From assembly GCA_025357775.1 (NCBI GenBank), contig JANXOQ010000113.1:1-14330 (forward strand): a stretch of 14,330 nt of DNA, read 5' to 3'. Shown here piece after piece: positions 1 through 4,829 of this stretch; within the stretch, counting starts at the first letter, position 1; every line of letters begins with the position of its first letter. Under the pieces are notes generated by a model. It was not told the DNA's origin, did no database searches, and saw only the letters and a list, made by a program, of their open reading frames with translations. The position numbers were made by a program, and so were the translations under genes. Origin of the DNA: Ferruginibacter sp. Lineage in GTDB: Bacteria; Bacteroidota; Bacteroidia; Chitinophagales; Chitinophagaceae.

Positions 1-609
1 GAGGAGTTTGTGTATATATTGGGTACTTTCCCTATAGTAAAAGCCGAGCAAAAGCAATTGGCATTGCAGCAATACCAACTGCTAGCCCCACAGTTTCTAA
101 AAGATGTACCAGCAGCATTTAATTGGGCAGCCCTTATACAACAAGGCGAAAGCCAAACCGTAGAGTTTAAAAGCACTTTACGGATAGATGTAAAAACCAA
201 CAAGCCCGAAAAATTTATAGAACACAGTGTATTAAAAACATTGGCAGCATTTTTAAATTCGGGTGGTGGCACATTGCTTATAGGCGTAGATGATGATAAA
301 AATTGTATTGGTTTGCAGCCCGATTTTAATTCGTTTAGCAAAGCCGATAAGTTAGATGAATTTCAAAAACATTTTGATAACCTATTATCAAAAAGTATTG
401 GCAACAGGTTTCACCGTTATTTAAAAGTGGCCTTTATAGAAATAGATGGCAACACTATTTGTGCCATAAGCATAAAAGAAAAAAGCCAAGAGCCAGTGTA
501 CATAACCAACGATGCAGGGCAAGAAACTTTTTACATACGCCGCCAAGCAAGCACCATCGATTTAAAGCCCAGCGAAACCATAAAATATATACAGGAGCAT
601 TGGAAATAA
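1..609 (+). CDS. AlbA_2 (Schlafen-type) domain protein, C-terminal part; 5' end outside the window
   Basis: The frame is open to the first base (Glu-Glu-Phe before a GTG at 10), so the GTG is unlikely to be the true start and this is probably the end of a longer protein. The first residues read YILGTFPIVKAEQ. From memory of the families, this resembles the C-terminal tail of type IIG restriction-modification or DNA methylase proteins (YIL/M-x-TFPIVK). From about base 145 comes an AlbA_2 domain, with ESQTVEFKSTLR, then LKTLAAFLNSGGGTLLIGVDDD (two adjacent stretches), and the closing FYIRR. AlbA_2 domains are putative nucleic-acid-binding or nuclease modules found in Schlafen-like, transcriptional and defence proteins. 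The domain call is firm; the link to a restriction enzyme is inference from one short motif. The gene stops with TAA at 607-609. The next gene begins 46 bases later. Confidence 0.8.
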   Translation, partial: EEFVYILGTFPIVKAEQKQLALQQYQLLAPQFLKDVPAAFNWAALIQQGESQTVEFKSTLRIDVKTNKPEKFIEHSVLKTLAAFLNSGGGTLLIGVDDDKNCIGLQPDFNSFSKADKLDEFQKHFDNLLSKSIGNRFHRYLKVAFIEIDGNTICAISIKEKSQEPVYITNDAGQETFYIRRQASTIDLKPSETIKYIQEHWK

Positions 610-655
610 GCATAAAGCTTTAGGAACTTACATTTATATGTTTTAAAATAAAAAA

Positions 656-973
656 ATGAATAATTTTTATATCCTTTTTTTTGATACCATGCATAATTAC
701 AATAAGGAAGAGAGCATTGTACAAAACGTAATTGAAAAATTATGTACATTTTATTATCGCAATGCTGCTATTAAAATTTCCAATAGAGTTTTACTCATAA
801 ATGTACCTCAAGCCGAAGTTAATAAATACCCCTTGCTAAAAGATTATGTAGAAGAAGCTATACAAGCAGAATATGATTTAATTAATACGGAAAATAGAAA
901 TGATATTAAAACTTTTATACTACCAGTACAATTAAAAGATATTGAGCAGTATAAAGTAAATTATAAAAAATAG
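656..973 (+). CDS. Small hypothetical protein, 105 aa
   Basis: I do not recognise this family. The product is 105 residues from the ATG at 656, or 94 from the ATG at 689 (MHNYNKEES). The second start is attractive because the first eleven residues are mostly aromatic and hydrophobic. The body looks like a soluble alpha/beta protein: a helix (VQNVIEKLCTFYY), a hydrophobic strand (RVLLINVPQAEV), an acidic helix (DYVEEAIQAEYDLI) and a final strand (IKTFILPVQL). There is no signal peptide, no membrane segment, and no Cys or His cluster suggesting metal binding. It sits in the same orientation as the AlbA_2 gene before it and the TAC-like genes after it, so it may belong to the accessory segment. 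It could be a real small gene of unknown role. Confidence rests on frame length and amino-acid make-up only. Confidence 0.55.
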   Translation: MNNFYILFFDTMHNYNKEESIVQNVIEKLCTFYYRNAAIKISNRVLLINVPQAEVNKYPLLKDYVEEAIQAEYDLINTENRNDIKTFILPVQLKDIEQYKVNYKK

Positions 974-1113
974 ATAGATTTTATTTTAGCAAATGATAAT
1001 AAATGATACTAACTCCAAAGCATTTTATTTTTATAACCGTATCAAATTATTTAACCACTTAGCAAGCGGCTAATTTAAAAAATGTTTTACTACCGTACAA
1101 GCGTTTAACAGGT

Positions 1114-1383
1114 ATGAATTTTATAAGGCTTACAGAAAAATATTTGGATTTTACTGCATTCAAGGATAAGCCAATAAAACCAGAAGATATTTGGATATTT
1201 AATTACCTAATGTATGAAAACAAGCAAAAGGAAAATCAAAAACTATTTGAAATTGGAGAGAAAATAAATTTTAAAGGTAAATTACTCAAAAAAAGGCTGT
1301 TAGTTAAATACGAAACTAAAATTATTATTCCACAGCTTAAAGCCTTGCAAAGTGCAAATATGATTTTAGGTAATTTGTGTTAA
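1114..1383 (+). CDS. Small hypothetical protein, 89 aa, lysine-rich
   Basis: I do not recognise this family. The frame runs from ATG 1114 to TAA 1381-1383. The product is basic, with a Lys-rich centre (GEKINFKGKLLKKRLLVKYE) flanked by an aromatic N-terminal part (IWIFNYLMYEN) and a C-terminal helix (PQLKALQSANMIL). No known motif, signal peptide or membrane span is visible. No clear ribosome-binding site precedes the start, which is normal for Bacteroidota and so uninformative. It lies alone, with 140 non-coding bases before it and 329 after. It could be a small accessory gene, a remnant of a larger one, or a chance frame in AT-rich DNA. Confidence 0.4.
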   Translation: MNFIRLTEKYLDFTAFKDKPIKPEDIWIFNYLMYENKQKENQKLFEIGEKINFKGKLLKKRLLVKYETKIIIPQLKALQSANMILGNLC

Positions 1384-1712
1384 GTAATTTAATTTTAATG
1401 GTAATATTATAGATTATTTCACTTCACATGTTATTACTACAAAGTATAAAAAGTTTATAAAAATAATGTCACACAAAACAAAAATTACGGGTAAATAAAT
1501 CAATAAACTGCACAGCCAAGGTGCTTACTTTTCAATATTTTATACGTTACATTCAAATTACACCTATATTTATTTAGCAATACTATTATACTTATAACTA
1601 AAATACCCTTAGCTTTAAACAGAATTTAGCACTATATTTGCACTCAATTTTACTTATAAGAGAAATAAAATGCAATAATTGTTTCTTAACTTACGTTACT
1701 TCGATACTATAA
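1384..1712. other. Non-coding, AT-rich stretch before the TAC-like operon
   Basis: No convincing coding frame is seen on either strand. The only structured signal is a promoter-like site at 1633-1640. An ATG at 1670 is preceded by an A/G-rich stretch but stops after two codons (ATG CAA TAA). Confidence 0.5.
1609..1640 (+). promoter_or_regulatory. Putative Bacteroidota promoter for the TAC-like operon
   Basis: TATATTTG at 1633-1640 matches the Bacteroidota -7 consensus TAnnTTTG exactly. The -33 box at a 20-base spacing is only TTAG (1609-1612), a poor match to TTTG. Transcription would start near 1647, about 65 bases before the GTG of the toxin pseudogene, and no other gene start lies between. 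The -7 match is seen directly; promoter function is inferred. Confidence 0.4.
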
Positions 1713-2213
1713 GTGAATTACGAAATTATACAACTAGATGAATTTACAGGTACTAAAGCTACCATCTATTCGGCATTGCCCGAAGGAGAGGAACATACGC
1801 TATTTGATAGATTTGTAGAAGAATATAATAAAGACTTTCCTGAAGAAATATTGAGCATAGCTGATTTATTAGAAGATATGGGCTGCAAGTAAGGTGTAAG
1901 AGAAAACTTAATAAAAACAAAGGAGTATAAACCAGGCGATGGCATTGTGGCTGTTTATGATAATCCAGATAAAAATTTACGGTTGTATGGTATTAGATAT
2001 GGATCGGCAATTTTGGTACTAGGTAGCGGCGGTGTAAAAGCTAAAGAAATACAAGTATGGCAACAAGATGCTAAACTAACAAATGAAGTAAAAATTGTTA
2101 TAAAAATAAGTGAAGATATTTCACAAAGAATTAAGGATAAAGAAATAAAATACAGTGCAGATGGATTAGAATTATTAGGTAACCTAAATTTTTCAGACAA
2201 TGACAACCAATAA
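1713..2213 (+). pseudogene. HigB/RelE-like toxin gene broken by an in-frame TAA
   Basis: Read through one stop, the frame gives a protein of about 166 residues. It starts with GTG 1713 (NYEIIQLDEFTGTKATIYSAL, immediately after an in-frame TAA) and continues past TAA 1890-1892 into GVREN, KPGDGIVAVYDNP, LRLYGIRYGSAILVLGSGG and finally ADGLELLGNLNF. From memory, this order of motifs is typical of a Bacteroidota toxin family annotated as RelE/ParE- or HigB-like: GARE..F, PGDG..ALYD, LRLY.IRYG, VLG.GG, and a GLE..G.L.F end. Such toxins are ribosome-linked mRNA endonucleases. The stop falls between MGCK and GVREN, in the middle of a normally continuous block, and nothing else is shifted. The 59-residue front part lacks the RelE-like core. 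Restart at GTG 1947 would give 88 residues without the N-terminal helices. The last 14 bases overlap the antitoxin gene. A one-base nonsense change is the simplest explanation; a sequencing error cannot be excluded. Confidence 0.75.
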
Positions 2214-2658
2214 CAAACCAAAAAGAACAAGCAGCCCATTAATTAAGAAAATATTAGCGGAAGCAACACCTGTACAACGCATACAAAATAAAAATAGGGT
2301 TGCACTTGCTTGCCGTATTGACGACCTTATAAAATCAAAAGGCTATACCTATTCTTGTTTTGCAACCAAAATAGGTAAGCAACCTTCCGAAATTACAAAG
2401 TGGCTCAGTGGTACACATAATTTCACTATGAATACATTAGATGAAATTGCCTATCACTTGGCAGTGGCAACTGCATTTCTAATGCAACCACAGCCTGAAA
2501 AGGTAATTTATAAAAGCAAGGTTGTAGTAGTCACTAAAATAATTGAAATAGAGCCTTCTTATTATCAAAGTAATTATGGGTTTGATTATTTAAATAACAA
2601 TTTCGGTGGCAGTCAGATAAAAAATAGTCATTTTTATTTAAAAACCGCTAATGCTTAA
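2200..2658 (+). CDS. XRE-family antitoxin with a C-terminal tail resembling a chaperone-addiction segment
   Basis: This 152-residue protein has a helix-turn-helix domain at about residues 34-92. ACRIDDLIKSKGYTYSCFATKIG leads into the recognition-helix region QPSEITKWLSGTHNFTMNTLDEIAYHL, the classic XRE pattern. Its place directly after a HigB-like toxin gene, with the two frames overlapping by 14 bases, marks it as the antitoxin. Proteins of this kind bind both the toxin and the operon promoter. The last 55 residues lie outside the HTH. They begin with a hydrophobic run (KVVVVTKIIEI) and become rich in aromatic residues (PSYYQSNYGFDYLNNNF, then HFYL). In TAC systems such a tail is the chaperone-addiction region, which makes the antitoxin unstable unless a SecB-like chaperone binds it. 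A SecB-like gene follows 3 bases later, so that reading fits. The HTH is seen; the tail function is inferred. Confidence 0.85.
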   Translation: MTTNNKPKRTSSPLIKKILAEATPVQRIQNKNRVALACRIDDLIKSKGYTYSCFATKIGKQPSEITKWLSGTHNFTMNTLDEIAYHLAVATAFLMQPQPEKVIYKSKVVVVTKIIEIEPSYYQSNYGFDYLNNNFGGSQIKNSHFYLKTANA

Positions 2659-2661
2659 ATC

Positions 2662-3117
2662 ATGGAAAATATTATGAATACTGTAGAGGGCGTTAAAGAT
2701 GCTATAATACAATTTAGAGCAATTGAATTATTGAATAGTAGTATTTCAGCACCATTAATAAAAGATAGCAATAACAAGGCTTTTACTTTCGATATTAGTA
2801 CAGAAATACAATTGAATGAAGAAAACAAATTTATAGTTGTAATAATTGGTATTAAGATATTGAATGAGGCTAAGGATATTTTATTTGGCACTCTTACCAC
2901 AAGCAATATTTTCTACATTGAAAATTATGATGAAGTTGTAACAAAAAATGAAAGTAATGAAAGAGTTTTGCCAAACAGTTTAATTGTAACCCTTAATTCA
3001 ATTTCATTATCTACAACAAGGGGTGTAATGTGGTCTACATTTAAAGGAACAATGCTACATAATGCTCTATTGCCTGTACTTGACCCAAAGCAAATAGAAA
3101 CACAAAAAGCAGAATAA
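2662..3117 (+). CDS. SecB-like chaperone of a toxin-antitoxin-chaperone module
   Basis: The 151-residue product resembles SecB-fold proteins. The early part (VKDAIIQFRAIELLNSSI) fits the first strand. Paired strands follow (KAFTFDISTEIQL, NKFIVVIIGIKILN, ILFGTLTTSNIFYI). The end block is the most telling: SLSTTRGVMWSTFKGTMLHN then ALLPVLDP, matching the SecB pattern of TTRG, a GT near a helix, and LPxxxP. Canonical SecB is mainly proteobacterial. In other phyla solitary SecB-like genes often sit beside toxin-antitoxin pairs and protect the antitoxin, as with Rv1957 of Mycobacterium tuberculosis. The gene begins 3 bases after the antitoxin stop, so co-translation or at least co-transcription is expected. 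Met5 (2674) is an alternative start. The frame is intact although the toxin is broken. No other secretion gene is nearby. Confidence 0.65.
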   Translation: MENIMNTVEGVKDAIIQFRAIELLNSSISAPLIKDSNNKAFTFDISTEIQLNEENKFIVVIIGIKILNEAKDILFGTLTTSNIFYIENYDEVVTKNESNERVLPNSLIVTLNSISLSTTRGVMWSTFKGTMLHNALLPVLDPKQIETQKAE

Positions 3118-3123
3118 TTTCAC

Positions 3124-3180
3124 CAAGCCCACCGCACAAAGTACGGCTTGTCCCACGCCAAAATACAAGGGCGTGGTACT
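3124..3180. repeat. GC-rich patch with two alternative hairpins after the TAC-like operon
   Basis: CAAGCC (3124-3129) pairs with GGCTTG (3145-3150), and CCACGCC (3153-3159) pairs with GGCGTGG (3170-3176) across a 10-base loop. AGTAC (3140-3144) can also pair with GTACT (3176-3180), enclosing the second hairpin with a one-sided bulge, which competes with the first. The patch is clearly richer in G+C than its surroundings. No T-run follows directly; a run of seven Ts comes about 20 bases later (3199-3205), so it is not a standard intrinsic terminator. It could be a stability element, a REP-like intergenic repeat or a recombination site remnant. Confidence 0.45.
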
Positions 3181-3335
3181 CTATGGCATTGCAGTCATTT
3201 TTTTGTCATAGTTTTTGCACCTACGCTATTACAGCACATTTATTTTTTTAAAAGACAGAGAAAAAAATAAAAGAGCTGTAGCTTAAACACAACACAAAAA
3301 CCTACGCCAAAAAAACTGCCTGAAGCTAGTTATAC

Positions 3336-3357
3336 TAATTTGCTTAAATAATTCCGA
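3336..3357 (+). repeat. Left terminal inverted repeat of the IS630 element
   Basis: This runs from TAATTTGC to ATTCCGA. It matches the reverse complement of 4415-4436 with a single mismatch at its eleventh base (A here, T in the other copy). It also carries the TTTG that serves as the -33 box of the transposase promoter. Confidence 0.85.
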
Positions 3358-3370
3358 TTATATATCTTTG
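3339..3370 (+). promoter_or_regulatory. Transposase promoter overlapping the left inverted repeat
   Basis: TTTG at 3339-3342 and TATCTTTG at 3363-3370 match the Bacteroidota TTTG / TAnnTTTG consensus with a 20-base spacer. This is the best promoter match in the window. The start of transcription would fall at about 3377, giving an almost leaderless message. Because the -33 box lies inside the transposase binding site, transposase bound to the end would be expected to block its own promoter. The motifs are seen; repression is inference. Confidence 0.55.
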
Positions 3371-3377
3371 AGTAAAA

Positions 3378-3809
3378 ATGTATTTTATGGCATACTCAGT
3401 AGATTTAACATCAAAAGAAATTATTGCATTAAAACGACTTAGACGAGTAGAAAAGGATGGGAAAATTTTGCGTCGATATCAATGTATTTGGTATGCTCAT
3501 GAAAAATTTCCTAAAAAAGAGATAGCTTCTATGCTTTCCATTAGTATAGATACAGTAACTGATTGGATTAAGTTGTTTAACAAAAATGGGTTAGACAATT
3601 TAGCAAACCTAAACTATGAAGGACGGCGTCCTTCTTTATTAGATACTGTTAAAGTTGAATTACTTAAATACATAAAAGATGAATCAGTTAGCCAACTATC
3701 AGAATTACAACATTTTTTACTTGAGCAACACTCCATTGAAATAGAACATAGTTGGCTAAGCCGTTATTGTAAAAAAAACTCTATTGCTCTTATAAGAAAA
3801 CAAGATTAA
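3378..3809 (+). pseudogene. IS630 transposase, N-terminal (DNA-binding) part of a split gene
   Basis: The frame opens at ATG 3378. The family usually starts MAYSVDL, so ATG 3387 is the likelier start. The product holds the two helix-turn-helix regions of IS630 transposases: a first one around KFPKKEIASMLSISIDTVTDWIKLF, then the NYEGRRPSLL linker, and a second, winged-helix part (SQLSELQHFLLEQHSIEIEHSWLSRYCKK). These bind the terminal inverted repeats. The frame ends early after LIRKQD at TAA 3807-3809. The catalytic half follows in the +1 frame. The short PGKAP motif normally found at this point sits in the third frame (3812-3826). This suggests two single-base losses rather than one programmed frameshift. 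Confidence 0.75.
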
Positions 3810-3855
3810 TACCTGGCAAAGCTCCTCTGTACCGGTACAGAAAACATTCATATCC

Positions 3856-4437
3856 ATGATGGAAGAGCTATACAAATGTGCTAGTAATGATCATTCACAA
3901 GTTTTGCTCTATTTGGATCCTATGCATCAAATACATAACAATGAAAATGATTATGCTTGGCAACCCAAAGGACTTAAAGGAACAAAACAAGTACTTGCCA
4001 ATACTGGAAGAAGGAGGCTCAATATAATTGGTGCTATCAATCCTGTAACGCTCCAACCAACCGTTTTACTAACAGAAAACAACTGTTGTGCAGAGGTAAT
4101 AGAAGCTTTTTTAGAGCAAATTAAAATACAGTATAGTGAAGCCAAAACCATATGTATCATTTTAGATAATGCAAAATACCAAAGAAGTTACTTTGTACAA
4201 ATGGAAGCAAGGTTTTTAAATATTGATTTAGTTTACTTACCACAATATAGTCCTAACCTAAATCTAATCGAAAGACTTTGGCGCTACTTCAAAAAGAAAG
4301 TTATGAAGAATAAATACTACCAAGACTACACAAAGTTTGAAAATGCGGTAGAAATGTTTTTCGAAAAATTTGAAGACAGAATTGATGATATGAAAACATT
4401 GTTAAATTTTAAATTCGGAATTATTAAAGCAAATTAA
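3856..4437 (+). pseudogene. IS630 transposase, C-terminal DDE catalytic part of a split gene
   Basis: The frame is open back to 3796; ATG 3856 is merely its first Met and probably not a natural start. The product is the RNase H-like catalytic domain that cuts and joins element ends. The catalytic acids are Asp21 in LLYLDPMHQIH, Asp104 in CIILDNAKY and Glu139 in PNLNLIERLW. Thirty-four residues separate Asp104 and Glu139, the DD34E spacing of the IS630/Tc1-mariner group. Other family signatures are present: AWQPKG, GRRRLNIIGAIN and LPQYSPNLN. The catalytic half alone, without the DNA-binding half, should not be active. Restoring one T at about 3806 and one at about 3826 would join both halves as RKQDLIPGKAPSVPVQK. 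The stop codon TAA (4435-4437) lies at the outer edge of the right inverted repeat. Confidence 0.8.
4415..4436 (-). repeat. Right terminal inverted repeat of the IS630 element
   Basis: This is the reverse complement of the left repeat (3336-3357) at 21 of 22 positions. It encodes the last residues of the transposase (FGIIKAN) and ends within the stop codon, so sequence needed for transposition and sequence needed for coding coincide here. Confidence 0.85.
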
Positions 4438-4806
4438 TAAATAAAAGGTATCATTTATAGTCGACACATTTATGTCTGCAAACCATTTGCCAGTCAATAA
4501 TAAATGAACCAAGGATGATAGATTAACTGTGTTTGAAAAGAAATTGTAAAGCAATTTAATTTATAAAAATATAGCTCTATACCCCTGTTACCCACAGAAA
4601 TTACCAACATTGATAACTCATGTGAGCTAAAAAATGGGCGAAAGATACAAAGCAAAAAATCTCACAACTTATTATTAGGCCTGAAATCTCATACTAACGT
4701 AAAAAAATATTTTATTGTAGCATAACACTCCTAATTATTTTTTTGAGAGAATGAAATGTTTATGAATGCTGCAATCTAAACGTAGAAGTATTTAGAAACT
4801 AATAGT
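4438..4806. other. Non-coding stretch between the IS element and the ABC-F gene
   Basis: No coding frame is supported on either strand. A weak hairpin is present (AAATTG 4541-4546 with CAATTT 4552-4557). It is not followed by a T-run, so I do not call it a terminator. Nothing else stands out before the promoter-like site at 4807. Confidence 0.5.
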
Positions 4807-4814
4807 TACTTTTG
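4807..4814 (+). promoter_or_regulatory. Putative -7 box of the ABC-F gene promoter
   Basis: TACTTTTG matches TAnnTTTG and lies 15 bases before the ATG at 4830. No TTTG is found at the usual -33 spacing. The message would have a very short leader. This also argues against the TTG at 4812 as start codon, since it would lie inside the promoter. Confidence 0.35.
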
Positions 4815-4829
4815 CAAAAAATTTCAAAA

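Larger units (their letters stand above)
3336..4436 (+). mobile_element. IS630-family (Tc1/mariner-like) insertion sequence, about 1.1 kb, transposase broken
   Basis: The element is bounded by 22-base inverted repeats that match at 21 of 22 positions and encloses a two-part IS630-type transposase. Length, DD34E catalytic triad and TA-flanked ends all fit the family, which inserts at TA and duplicates it. TA is the outermost dinucleotide of both repeats (3336-3337 and 4435-4436), so these may be the target duplication itself. TA at 3333-3334 and 4438-4439 is the alternative, one base further out. The right repeat overlaps the end of the transposase frame. The element lies between the TAC-like operon and the ABC-F gene and interrupts no recognisable gene. 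Confidence 0.85.

Noticed and set aside
1670..1678. Tiny open frame ATG CAA TAA ahead of the toxin pseudogene, as a possible leader peptide
   Set aside because: Two codons in AT-rich DNA are expected by chance, and no attenuator structure lies next to it.
1713..2213. Recoding of TAA (alternative genetic code) to explain the interrupted toxin
   Set aside because: TAA is the normal stop for most genes in this window, so genome-wide recoding is not plausible.
3796..3809. Programmed +1 frameshift joining the two transposase frames in their overlap
   Set aside because: The AAAAC stretch could slip. But a single shift would replace the expected PGKAP segment with an unrelated sequence, while two single-base losses recover it.
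4541..4557. Hairpin AAATTG/CAATTT as a terminator after the IS element
   Set aside because: The stem is six mostly A-T pairs with no T-run after it, so it is not stable enough to support the call.
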